Source: Trichomonas vaginalis G3
Lineage: Eukaryota > Parabasalia > Trichomonadida > Trichomonadidae
NCBI RefSeq assembly: GCF_026262505.1
Contig: NC_067206.1
Location: 9,296,268 to 9,360,267 of the forward strand
DNA length: 64,000 bases
Direction: 5' to 3'
This document shows, piece after piece, positions 50,397 through 60,609 of the stretch. A model generated the notes under the pieces. The model had not been told where the DNA came from. It did not search any database and saw only the letters and a program-made list of their open reading frames with translations. The stretch's first letter is position 1; the number at the start of each line of letters is the position of its first letter. The position numbers and the translations under genes are program-made.

Positions 50397-51510
50397 TTAA
50401 AGCCCATAAAATGAATTAAGAACACATAAATTTTTATCATCTGCGACGTGACGAATACATTTTAATTTACTCAAGAATGTGTACCCTGATACATTAAATC
50501 TAATTCCTGTCTTATTTAATTTCACAACTTTGAAAAGGAATGTATGAATAGCTATAAAATGATGAGAAGATGTTTTATGGGTTGCTTCCATTTTTTCTGA
50601 AATAAATGAATAAATATAATGCTTATACGTTTTCATATCTTTTATGTTCTTAATAACGAATGGTATAGACCTTTCAACTTTCTTCCTTCAGTGCTGTTCT
50701 TTCATATGAAACATTATTGGTATCTTCAATAATGAAACCACAATCACACAAAATTTTATAGGTTCCAATGGTTTCTTTTGATATTTTATCTAATAAATCA
50801 AAAACTTTATCAACACCTGTGCATTTATTTGAATAATAATTTGTGTAAATATCATGATCTTCTTTCTTAATCGTATTAGTTGCATATGTCACGTTTTTAA
50901 GAGCTTTTTTGAATTTTTCGGAATCTAAAGGTGGTGAAAGTAGGATACAGGGGTATTCTTCATTATCAATAAATTGTAACTTATGTTTACGAATAAATTT
51001 AGTACCTTCTTCTGAAAGTGTTTCGTCTATTTCACCATCTAATAAATTTTGTGTTGATTCTGAGACATAATTTTTATATCTTTCTTCATGAGATTTCTGA
51101 ACTTCTGATTCTGAAGCTGGGATATTCATTAAACCCTCTACTTCATTTTCATTATATTTTTCAACTTCTCTTAATTCCTTAATTTTTTCATCTATTTCAT
51201 CTCTTATTTTTTTCAGTCTTTCAATTTCATTGTATTCATCATCTTTAATCCGTTCTTCATAATATTCAGGGAAAACATCAGGTTTTTTAGGTTTTTCTTC
51301 TTCAGATGTGGGATATAAGAAATTTATAACATCATCTTTATTCATTTTTCCATCATAATCTAAATCATTTAATAACTCCGCGAATTTTTTACAATTTCTT
51401 AAATAATATTTATCAACTTCATAACCCACCTCCTCTAATATATCCTTTATTTCCTCGTTTGTGAATCCTAATTTTTTAACGTTGTTAGTTTTGACGCTCA
51501 TTTCATACAA
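50397..51510 (-). pseudogene. Hypothetical 278-aa protein upstream of PolB, Polinton A, broken
   Basis: The N-terminal 40 residues (LGFTNEEIKDILEEVGYEVD) and DYDGKMNKDDVINFLYP look like an EF-hand-like helix-loop-helix. The next 100 residues are charged coiled coil, the rest globular (CDCGFIIEDTNNVSYERTAL). No family is recognised. It lies immediately before PolB in both elements, which makes a replication partner such as the terminal protein a reasonable guess, without direct evidence. It is broken, with about one break. Confidence 0.45.
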
Positions 51511-51544
51511 AATAAAAAAATAAAATAATAAACATAACTAAGTT

Positions 51545-51655
51545 TTAATTTTTCGTAAGAAGTTTATTTCTAATTTCTTTTACTCGTTTATGACTCCATT
51601 GATTCCATTCAGGATTTAAACAATGTTTAATTAATCGCGGAATATCTGACATCAT
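51545..51655 (-). CDS. Short ORF in the right TIR, related to the two-domain protein
   Basis: A 36-codon frame starting like the left-TIR gene (MMSDIPRLIKHCLNPEW) and then reading NQWSHKRVKEIRN. It exists because the TIR carries the first codons of that gene. Probably not a functional product. Confidence 0.4.
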   Translation of the reverse strand: MMSDIPRLIKHCLNPEWNQWSHKRVKEIRNKLLTKN

Positions 51656-51909
51656 CTATATATAGCTTCTTTTATAAAAGATAAAAAAATAAATTATTTT
51701 AAAATTAATGTTAATTTTTTAAAATGTGTTTAGTATATAATATTTATTACTAATTTATTTAATAATGTCGCGCTTTCTTACGAATTCATGACTTAAAAAA
51801 CGTAAGAAAAAATTTTTATATCATCTATATATAGAAGATGTGAAAATATACCTTCATCTATATATAGACGTAACAAAAAAAGTCACTAAACCCTTCCACA
51901 TATACTACT
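51604..51909 (-). repeat. Polinton A, right terminal inverted repeat
   Basis: Complement of 39543-39846 with minimal differences. It ends with ...CATATACTACT before the AAATTA duplication. Confidence 0.9.
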
Positions 51910-52236
51910 AAATTAATTGAAATTCCGATCAAAAAAAAATCACAAATTGGATCAAAAAAATCGAATCTCAAGTTAAAAATAAAAAATTTCTACATTTTTA
52001 TCAAATTTAGATTTTTTTTTCAAATCATGCGAATTGATTGAATAATTGCATATTTTATCCCATGCATCTAGAATTATGTGTAATATTTTGACTTTCATCA
52101 AGAAATTGTCGAATTTGATCTTAATTTTTTTTGAAAAATATACTTTTAGAAAAAGAAATAGTGATTGAATAGCTGTCCATGCTGTAAAAGGGTTATTTTT
52201 ACAAGTAAAAAAATTGTTATTTTTCGAGCAAGTCGA
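51910..52236 (-). pseudogene. Host spacer with a possible gene 3' end
   Basis: The 327 bp between the two Polintons starts with the AAATTA duplication. On the minus strand a frame of about 88 codons is open up to the edge of Polinton B and ends at 51973 (FTAWTAIQSLFLFLKVYF; KILHIILDAWDKICNYSI). It could be the 3' end of a host gene convergent with the split gene at 38886-39518 and truncated by Polinton B. Not recognised. Confidence 0.25.
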
Positions 52237-52526
52237 AGTAGTAGGATAGGATGGGTTTTGTGACTTTTTTTGTAAACGTAAGAATTCATACAATATCGAG
52301 CGATTTTGTATCATTTTTTTTAACATATGAAGTAAAAAATGTATGATTCTTACGGTTTTTATTCTTACGTTTTTGAATAAATCAAGATTTAAAAAATTTT
52401 CAAAAATTGTAAGACATTTACACTCAGCCCATACATAATGAAATAAAAATAAAAAATTTTTAAAAAATAAACCATTAAAAAATTAACATTAATTTTAAAA
52501 TAATTTATTTTTTTATTCTTACATAA
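52237..52526 (+). repeat. Terminal region (probable TIR) of Polinton B
   Basis: From 52237 to the first gene the sequence is AT-rich, and its end (AATTAACATTAATTTTAAAA) is shared with the TIR of A. Its partner would lie outside the window. Confidence 0.5.
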
Positions 52527-52903
52527 ATGACCCAACAATAAAACCAGAATAAAATAGATTATCGAATTTTAGAGGATGGTGTTCCTGTTTATATTCAAAG
52601 ATTTAAAGGGAAGCAATATTATAGAATTGTTAATCCTGAATACATAAAACATTTATTTAAAAAGGAAGACTGTGAATTATTAAACGTTAATGAATATGAA
52701 ACCAATAAATCAAAATTGAAATATAAATATATTGGAAGTGATGAAAGATGCAAAGATAAAGATAAAGTTTATACAGTTTCATATAATAACTGGCAACGTA
52801 GATAAGAAAACATTTAGGAGATTATGGGAAATGTTCTGAATTCTTTAAATCTAGTATGTATGAGAGAGTAAAAGAAATTAGAAATAATTATTTTCATGAA
52901 TGA
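52527..52903 (+). pseudogene. Copy of the two-domain protein, Polinton B, broken
   Basis: Matches mainly the second module of the gene at 39796-40386 (KHLFKKEDCELLNVNEYE and SDERCKDKDKVYTVSYNNW). It is broken, with about two breaks. Its place next to the element end is the same as in A. Confidence 0.6.
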
Positions 52904-52967
52904 AAATAAACTTTAAAAATTCATGTCTTACATTTTTGAATAATTTATTTTTTTAATTCGTAAGAAA

Positions 52968-54075
52968 ATGAGCGTCAAAACTAACAACGTTAAAAAATTG
53001 GGATTCACAAATGAGGAAATAAAGGATATATTAGAGGAGGTGGGTTATGAAGTTGATAAATATTATTTAAGAAATTGTAAAAAATTCGCGGAGTTTTTAA
53101 ATGAGTTTGATTATGATGGAAAAATGAATAAAGATGATGTTATAAATTTCTTATATCCCACATCTGAAGAAGAAAAACCTAAAGAACCTGATGTTTTCCC
53201 TGAATATTATGAAGAACGGATTAAAGATGATGATGAATACGATGAAATTGAAAACTGGAAAAATAAGAGATGAAATAGATGAAAAAATTAAGGAATTAAG
53301 AGAAGTTGAAAAATATAATGAGAATGAAGTAGAGGGTTTAATGAATATCCCAGCTTCAGAATCAGAAGTTCAGAAATCTCATGAAGAAAGATATAAAAAT
53401 TACTTTTTGGAATCAACACAAAATTTATTAGATGGTGAAATAGACGAAACACTTTCAGAAGAAGGTACTAAATTTATTCGTAAACATAAGTTTCAATTTA
53501 TTGATAATGAAGAATACCCCTGTATCCTACTTTCACCACCTTTAGATTCCGAAAAATTCAAAAAAGCTCTTAAAAACGTGACATATGCAACAAATACGAT
53601 TAAGAAAGAAGACCATGATATTTACACAAATTATTATTTAAATAAATGTACAGGTGTTGATAAAGTTTTTGATTTGTTAGATAAAATATCAAAAGAAACC
53701 ATTGGAACCTATAAAATTTTATGCGATTGTGGTTTCATTATTGAAGATACCAATAATGTTTCATATGAAAGAACAGCACTGAAGGAAGACGAAGTTGAAA
53801 GGTCTATACCATTCGTTATTAAGAACATAAAAGATATGAAAACTTATAAACATTATATTTATTCATTTATTTCAGAAAAAATGGAAGCAACCCATAAAAC
53901 ATCTTCTCATCATTTTATAGCTATTCATACATTCCTTTTCAAAGTTGTGAAATTAAATAAGACAGGAATTAGATTTAATGTATCAGGGTACACATTCTTG
54001 AGTAAATTAAAATGCATTCGTCACGTCGCAGATGATAAAAATTTATGTGTTCTTAATTCATTTTATGGACTTTAG
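52968..54075 (+). pseudogene. Hypothetical 278-aa-type protein, Polinton B, broken
   Basis: About 95 percent identical by eye to the gene at 50397-51510 in A, including the EF-hand-like start and the C-terminal globular part (TYKHYIYSFISEKMEATHKT; LKCIRHVADDKNLCVLNSF). It is broken, with about one break. A palindromic insert (P5) starts at its stop codon. Confidence 0.5.
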
Positions 54076-54100
54076 CCCTGGACTCTCTGAGTCTCGGGCT
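54074..54100. repeat. Palindromic double-hairpin insert P5
   Basis: AGCCC ... GGGCT encloses GACTC-TCT-GAGTC; 27 bp. The corresponding place in A (50399-50405) lacks it and reads straight from TTTTATGG into GCTTTAAAA. It is a clear presence/absence difference. Confidence 0.75.
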
Positions 54101-54886
54101 TTAAAAAATAAACTTTATTTTTATTTTTTTTAATTTTTATTCTTACATAAATGAACAAAAATGGAACAGCTAAAATGAATGATAATCAAATAAGAGCCGA
54201 AGGTAGAAGGTTATTTAAACGCTTCTATAACATTCCTGATGGTGTTAATCCTAAAACTCGTAGAAGTTATTTAAACGAAGCCATAGATGTATATGAGGGG
54301 TTTGACATTTCATCAGAAAGTGAGAGATTAGCAAGAATGTTAAACGTTAATATTGATTTTTATTATTGTGACCCTCAACCAGAAGACGTAGACATTAACA
54401 AGGTAGACTTTCCATTAGTGGAATCAATAATGATAGATCCAGAATTTGAAACAGTAAATATTTTATTAACACAGAGTCCATGTGGAAAACTTCATGCTGA
54501 CAGAATAACAGACGTTGAAGCACTCACAGGATATAAAGTTTGCCCCTTTTGCAAAGAAGAAGTTTATTCTATCCGTGATGATCCAGAAAGGAAAAACCAA
54601 AGAAGATTTTTAAAACATTGTGAGAAATGTAAAGAAAATAATGGAAGATTAATTCAAGACGTTCAATTGCAAAACACACAACAACCATATACACCACATA
54701 TCACGAAACAGAAGATATATCAGTGGCTATTAGCACATAATTTGCAGGAATATTATCAACCGACAAGATATTATATTACTTTTGACTTCGAAACATTAGA
54801 GACTAAAGAAGAATTCAACTTTCTGAATGTGCAACTTTGAACGCTTACTTAAAACCATTTATGGTATCATCAACTGTCAAAATAAA

Positions 54887-54913
54887 GCCGCAAAGCGGCG
54901 AGGTCGTAGACCG
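54887..54913. repeat. Palindromic double-hairpin insert P3
   Basis: GCCGCAAAGCGGC, then GAGGTC-GTA-GACC; exactly 27 bp. Aligned with A (about 49605-49615) it is an in-frame addition of nine residues, PQSGEVVDR, in a loop before the exonuclease motif. Confidence 0.8.
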
Positions 54914-55045
54914 TGATAAAACATTTACGAGGAATTTTTGCTTAACTTCGAGTGATTCTTTTATTTCTGATTGGATTGAGTTTTTATTTTCAACCTGTTC
55001 ATTAGTTGCTAAATCAAATATTGAACAATATGAAGAATTAATGAA

Positions 55046-55071
55046 GCCGCAAACGGTGGGGACTTTGTCTC
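55046..55071. repeat. Palindromic double-hairpin insert P4 (B copy)
   Basis: GCCGCAAACGGTGGGGACTT and then TGTCTC, the somewhat decayed partner of 49453-49479 in A. Confidence 0.55.
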
Positions 55072-57638
55072 ATACATTAAATGAGAAACAGAAGGAAGCA
55101 TTTAAAGAGCTTTAGATGAAGAATTTAATAAAGTGAATATCATAGGTTTTAATTCGGGAAAGTTTGATTTAAATTTAATTCTTCGTGATTTAAACACTGC
55201 AAAATGGAAGATAAAATCAATGTGGGTTCATCTTCACAATTTAAGCAAATCATTGTAAAGAAAACAAACGTTCCATATGAATTGAGATTTATTGACATCA
55301 GAAATTATATAGCGGGTGGACATTAGACCAATTCACTCAAGATTTCGGAAACAATAAATCACGTGTTAAATCCTTTTTCCCTTATCAATTCATCACATGG
55401 GAAATTACGAAGAAGAATTATATAAAGAGGAACCATTCACGAAAGATTCATTTTATTCAGCATTAACCAAGAAACTATATCAGATAGTGATTATCAAATA
55501 TATCTCAATGATGCTAAAAATTTTAAGAATAGATTAGAATATTTTATTCATTATTGCAATAAAGATGTTGAAATTATGATTGACCCAATCGATAAAATTA
55601 TTGAAGAAACATTTGTTTATAAAATTGACATGCTTCATAATCTTTCTTTATCATCGAATGCTTCAATGATTCGTTACGCGTTAGCATATAAAACTTCAAT
55701 CCTAACGAAAATATCCAGAAGAGATGAATCAAGTTTTGAATTAACGAAAAAGTATTGGAAATATAAAATTGAATCATATAAGAAACAAGATGAAAAAGCA
55801 GAAAGGGATACTAAAAATAATGTTTCAATGGATGATTTTCAATACTATCACGATTTAATCCTTTCATCTAAATGCAAAATGTGTGGTAAAGCGTTTACAT
55901 ATGCAAATAAACCAACATTGGATAGAATCGATAATGAAAAACCACATACCAAAGAAAATTGTCAGTTAATGTGTTGTTATTGCAATGTCGTAAAATCAAA
56001 TAAAGATGAAGATGTTCAACGTTTAAGAATCAATTTAAGAATTATGCATTAAAAAATAATTTACCAATGACTTTAGATTCAGTTGAAGCTTATCACATTC
56101 TCCGTAATGGAATTACTGGTGGTTTATCAAATGTTCAACATAGAGTAAATCTTAAAGGAATCACGCACATTAATAAACTTGCATATAATCCAGAAACTAA
56201 AACTGTATCAAATGAGGACACCACCAACATTATGACTCATTTCGTTGGTGTTGATTTTAATTCATTATATCCTTCATCATTTTCATCTAATCCTCATGAT
56301 TTCATTCAATATACTGACCATAAAATGTATATGCCGGGAAGATTGAATGGTGTTATCATTTGTGATACAGCAACAAAGAAAGCAAAAGCACTGGGAATAA
56401 TTAAGAAGAAAAATACTTTATTCGTGGCTGAAGTAAAGGGTCACATTGATGAAAAATACATTAATGATTACATAAACTTTTTACCGATAATAAGAAACTT
56501 AGATATTATCACAGATGAAAAAACAATTGGCAGTTTTATGTATAATTACATGAAATCAAACAATCTACCGGTTGACCAGAAACAGAGGAAATTAACTCAG
56601 TTAGCATCAACACACAACCAATATCAACCATTTTCTTCTTATTATCTTTGGTATCTAATAGACAGATTTCATTTTATCATTGATGACATTCAATCAATTT
56701 TAACATTTACTAAAAACACTTGCTTTAATGAATTTGCGAACGAATTTATGAACGAAAGACAAAAGGCTGAATTAGAAGGAAATAAAGGAAAAAGTTTATT
56801 TTGCAAGATTTCACTTAATGGATCATATGGTTACGATGCAATGAATACACAAAATTACACAAAGACTAAAATAATGAATGCACAGAAGGCACGCGTTGCA
56901 TGTATGTCAAATAAGTTTAAAAACATAAGAGAAATAGGAGAGGATACATATCAAGTGATGCTCAAAGATAGATTTTATAGATGTGATACATGTTTACAAG
57001 AGGCATTCTTCACTTTAGATAATGCTAAATACTGGTATTTGGTTTTCATTTATAATTTTATGTATAAATGCATGGATGTTAATCGTTTTCATTTCATTGA
57101 AGGTGATACTGATTCATCTTATTGGGCAATCGCTGGCGATCCAAATCTTCCTAACACTCAAGCATTTCAAGCAATTGTTACCGATAAACAATTTTATGAT
57201 AAAAACATTTTCAAATTCGCACCTTTTAATTTCTTCTGTTTTGATGAGAAATTTAAACCTAAATTAAAGAATAAAGCTGAAGAAAAAGCACATGAGAAGA
57301 AGTTATTGGGTTTAGCAATTGAGAAACAAGGTGATAACATGGTGGCGTTATGTCCTAAGTGTTATACATCATTCAACGGTTCAATTGATGGGGGTGATTT
57401 TAAAAAGATTGCACAAAAAATGAAAGGTGTTAGTTTACGACAAAATAAACAATTAACACCTAAAAATTATTTGGATATAATAAATGATAAAGTGATATTT
57501 GATGGTCAGAATATTAATTTACAACTTAAAAACGGGTCAATGACTCGCTTAACAATTGGTAAGACTGCATTAACAGGAGCACACACTAAGGCTGTATGTT
57601 GTGAAAATGGATGTTGTATGCCATTTATTTAATGAAAT

Positions 57639-57710
57639 GCCACAGAAGAGACAAAAGGAACCGTTAATGATGGTTTTGATTCTTGATCAAAGAGGTGGGC
57701 ACCCTTAAAA
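57639..57710 (+). other. PolB-integrase spacer with tiny ORF
   Basis: A 23-codon frame (MPQKRQKEPLMMVLILDQ) lies between PolB and integrase; the A counterpart (46780-46860) has a shorter version. It ends in GGGCACCCTTAA, which resembles the TTAA-element end. Probably not a gene. Confidence 0.2.
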
Positions 57711-57732
57711 CATTTATTTTATTTTTATATAA

Positions 57733-59220
57733 ATGGATAATGTAGATTTAAAAAATTTAATTGATGATTTAGTATTTAATCAAAATTTTCTTAATTATTA
57801 TGATTTAAAAGCATATCTCCAAAAATATGATAACAATATAACGGGTGATGATATGGAATATTATTATCCATATTATAAAAATGAATTTTTGAAATATCAT
57901 GATAAAATAATTTCTAAAATTAAAGACAAAATTAAAAATAATGAATATTCAAAGGGAAAAACTAAATCACAACTTAAACAGTTGAAAGATTTCAAAAATA
58001 AAGTATTAACAGAAGAAGATATTGATGAATTATATAAATTATATAATCCTGAGCCGCAAAAAACAAAGGAACAAAACGCCCAGGTCCTTCAGATCATAAA
58101 TGATGCACAAGCTTTAATTTATGATTCATTAGTTAAACCATATTCAGCCCGACTTTTAAATGAAGATCAACTTTTGGAATTCATCCTTCAACATAAACTC
58201 GAAGCGGGAAAGTATATCAAACCTTTATATACAGCATATTTAAAACAAATGAATAGAATACATCCAGAATTAATGAAAGGAGGAATGAAATCCAAAATCA
58301 AAGCAGATAAAATTAAACCTCCAACGACAGTACCGCCTCCTCCTTCAGTTAATCCTTCATCATTCACTTTATTATATCCATTTCAAACATTAAAGAAGCA
58401 AAAAGATTTTAAAAAGGATTTCAAGATATTAAATAAACCAATTGACCCGAAAATTCAACCATTAAAGGAAAAATTTAGTCGACCTTCATTTGCTCCATAT
58501 CCATATTCATACGAAATCGATCATCTGGAATATTCAAAAGGAAACGTTACTTATTTATTTGCCATTAACATTAACACTAGATATTTATATTGCATTCCAG
58601 TGAAAGGGAAAACAGAACAGGAAACAAGAAGAGCTATTCAATACTTACTAGATCATGAAAGAGTAGATAATATCAGGGGTGATGGTGATAAAGGATTTCA
58701 GGCAGCTATGGCTCATTATTTCCCACAAATTAATTTTTACTTTTCATCCTCTCCATATACGTTTCATAATAAAATAGTTGATGCGGTAATGAGAACTCTT
58801 AGAGATGCGTTAGGGGTTAACGGTCAGATATACTGGGATGGAAATCATGACTCCATCATACAACAGTTAGTATATTATTACAATAATACATGGCATAGAA
58901 CAATAAACATGAAACCAGTGGAAATGAAAAATGATATTTCAAAAGAATGGGAATATATTAGAAAGCAAATGGAAAGGTTGAATGATGTTAAACGTGAACA
59001 AATTAATTCGGGGCTCATGAATTTTAAACAAGGGGATAAAGTTTTGATTCATCTCGATTATGGAAAAACTGATAAATCAATGACAAAAAGAAGACGAAGA
59101 TTTGACACAATAGCTGAATTTGTTAGATATATTAACGGTAATGTATTAGTTGAAGTTGACAATAAATTAATAGAAATTCCGATTTATTTTATTACTCCAT
59201 TATATTTAAATGATATTTAA
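57733..59220 (+). CDS. Retroviral-like (Maverick) integrase, Polinton B
   Basis: A 495-aa open frame that looks whole. Residues 1-110: helical, Tyr/Asp-rich N-terminus (NYYDLKAYLQKYDNNITGDD). About 195-210: Pro-rich linker. About 250-420: RNase-H-like catalytic core with YEIDHLEYSKG, RGDGDKGFQAAMAHYFPQIN and HNKIVDAVMRTLRDALG, followed by YYNNTWHRTINMKPVEMKND. About 430-495: SH3/chromo-like basic C-terminus with KQGDKVLIHLDYGKTDKSMT and RRRRFDTIAEFV. The family (c-integrase) catalyses strand transfer of Polinton ends. The ATG follows a TATTTTTATATAA tract by one base. Confidence 0.9.
   Translation: MDNVDLKNLIDDLVFNQNFLNYYDLKAYLQKYDNNITGDDMEYYYPYYKNEFLKYHDKIISKIKDKIKNNEYSKGKTKSQLKQLKDFKNKVLTEEDIDELYKLYNPEPQKTKEQNAQVLQIINDAQALIYDSLVKPYSARLLNEDQLLEFILQHKLEAGKYIKPLYTAYLKQMNRIHPELMKGGMKSKIKADKIKPPTTVPPPPSVNPSSFTLLYPFQTLKKQKDFKKDFKILNKPIDPKIQPLKEKFSRPSFAPYPYSYEIDHLEYSKGNVTYLFAININTRYLYCIPVKGKTEQETRRAIQYLLDHERVDNIRGDGDKGFQAAMAHYFPQINFYFSSSPYTFHNKIVDAVMRTLRDALGVNGQIYWDGNHDSIIQQLVYYYNNTWHRTINMKPVEMKNDISKEWEYIRKQMERLNDVKREQINSGLMNFKQGDKVLIHLDYGKTDKSMTKRRRRFDTIAEFVRYINGNVLVEVDNKLIEIPIYFITPLYLNDI
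58073..58096. repeat. Palindromic insert P2 (B copy, partial)
   Basis: AACGCCCAGGTCCTTCAGAT: the second half equals P1/P2, while the first hairpin is lost or was never complete here. Confidence 0.5.
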
Positions 59221-59239
59221 TTTTTTTATTTCGTAAGAA

Positions 59240-59503
59240 ATGAGTGACAACAAAGCAGTCAAGAGTCCAGACAATGAATATAAAAAGAAACTAAACAGAA
59301 TTAAATCAAAAATATGCTATTACAAAAAGAAGTCGCAATGCGGTGGGGTTGAAAACGATAAAGAAATAATCGAAAAATTAGAAACTTACCGTTCAATCAT
59401 TAAACTGAGTGAAGCAAAAATAAAAGAATTTAATAGAATAAATAAATTGATTGGAAGAGATGAATTTAATAAAGATGAATTTTTAAACTCTATCCAAATT
59501 TAA
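59240..59503 (+). CDS. Hypothetical 87-aa basic coiled-coil protein, Polinton B
   Basis: Looks whole. Same protein as at 44926-45222 in A but eleven residues shorter in the middle (after VENDK). It starts 19 bp after the integrase stop, right behind the promoter-like TTTTTTTATTTCGTAAGAA. It overlaps the next minus-strand gene by four bases at the stops. Confidence 0.45.
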   Translation: MSDNKAVKSPDNEYKKKLNRIKSKICYYKKKSQCGGVENDKEIIEKLETYRSIIKLSEAKIKEFNRINKLIGRDEFNKDEFLNSIQI

Positions 59504-59664
59504 TTTTTATTCCTCTTCGACAACATCTCTCTTTCCATCATTACTGCATAACCACATTTTCTCAGTTTTAGTGGTTTGTTATTTTTAACATGTTCTTGCA
59601 TCATTTTTATCATTTCCTCCCTTGTTATGATTCGTGGTAAATTTTGAGCTTGTGGGGTATTCAT
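59500..59664 (-). CDS. Small basic protein at the A/B module border, Polinton B
   Basis: A 54-aa protein with the same first 35 residues as the gene at 44767-44922 in A (MNTPQAQNLPRIITREEMIK ...), then a different end (KCGYAVMMEREMLSKRNKN). It is the last sequence shared with A; beyond its start the two elements have nothing in common. Confidence 0.5.
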   Translation of the reverse strand: MNTPQAQNLPRIITREEMIKMMQEHVKNNKPLKLRKCGYAVMMEREMLSKRNKN

Positions 59665-59706
59665 TTATGATAAAAATAAAAATTTAAATTATGCCGTTCT
59701 AAAGTT

Positions 59707-60575
59707 TGAGACAACATGACATTTAGACAACATAGTGGGTTATTCAATAATTAATTATTTTTGAATAACTGAAGGGGTCACCAGGTCACCAGGTGGTCAC
59801 CAGGTCATTTAACTTCTATGAAAAAATGAGACAACATGACATTTAGACAACATAGTGGGTTATTCAATAATTAATTATTTTTGAATAACTGAAGGGGTCA
59901 CCAGGTCACCAGGTGGTCACCAGGTCATTTAACTTCTATGAAAAAATGAGACAACATGACATTTAGACAACATAGTGGGTTATTCAATAATTAATTATTT
60001 TTGAATAACTGAAGGGGTCACCAGGTCACCAGGTGGTCACCAGGTCATTTAACTTCTATGAAAAAATGAGACAACATGACATTTAGACAACATAGTGGGT
60101 TATTCAATAATTAATTATTTTTGAATAACTGAAGGGGTCACCAGGTCACCAGGTGGTCACCAGGTCATTTAACTTCTATGAAAAAATGAGACAACATGAC
60201 ATTTAGACAACATAGTGGGTTATTCAATAATTAATTATTTTTGAATAACTGAAGGGGTCACCAGGTCACCAGGTGGTCACCAGGTCATTTAACTTCTATG
60301 AAAAAATGAGACAACATGACATTTAGACAACATAGTGGGTTATTCAATAATTAATTATTTTTGAATAACTGAAGGGGTCACCAGGTCACCAGGTGGTCAC
60401 CAGGTCATTTAACTTCTATGAAAAAATGAGACAACATGACATTTAGACAACATAGTGGGTTATTCAATAATTAATTATTTTTGAATAACTGAAGGGGTCA
60501 CCAGGTCACCAGGTGGTCACCAGGTCATTTAACTTCTATGAAAAAATGAGACAACATGACATTTTGACAACATCA
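59707..60575. repeat. 120-bp tandem repeat array, seven units (left of primase-helicase)
   Basis: Seven identical 120-bp units plus a partial one. Each has GAGACAACATGACATTTAGA, an AT palindrome (GTTATTCAA ... TTGAATAAC) and a cluster of GGTCACCAGGT words. The last partial unit (60547-60575) turns into ACATCACAGGAGGAAGGC, which belongs to the unit type of the right array. Confidence 0.95.
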
Positions 60576-60609
60576 CAGGAGGAAGGCAAAAATAAATTCC
60601 AATCATACT

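Larger units (their letters stand above)
39543..51909. mobile_element. Polinton/Maverick element A (12.4 kb, both ends present)
   Basis: The termini are AGTAGTATATGTGGAAGGG and its complement, with the AG start typical of Polintons. The TIRs are about 305 bp (39543-39846 and 51604-51909). A 6-bp target duplication, AAATTA, lies at 39537-39542 and 51910-51915. Parts: two-domain unknown protein, small genes, two amphipathic peptides, capsid-type genes, a tail-fibre-like protein, integrase, PolB with an HNH domain and a 278-aa unknown protein. No packaging ATPase or helicase is seen. The ends look whole; the coding part is broken, with about eight to ten breaks. TIR near-identity suggests a fairly recent insertion. 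Confidence 0.9.
54151..57632 (+). pseudogene. Protein-primed DNA polymerase B with HNH insert, Polinton B, broken
   Basis: The same parts as the A copy: zinc-site-like pair, exonuclease FDFETLE (54780-54800), HNH domain (55873-55990), palm motif A (56250-56280), motif B (56810-56840), motif C EGDTDSSYW (57098-57125) and the Cys-rich end. The palm half is well preserved. It is broken, with about four to five breaks. It contains the palindromic inserts P3 (54887-54913) and P4 (55046-55071); P3 adds nine codons that A lacks. Confidence 0.85.

Noticed and set aside
57022-57267. 81-codon frame within PolB of element B
   Set aside because: Shadow of the polymerase frame; the same shadow exists in element A.
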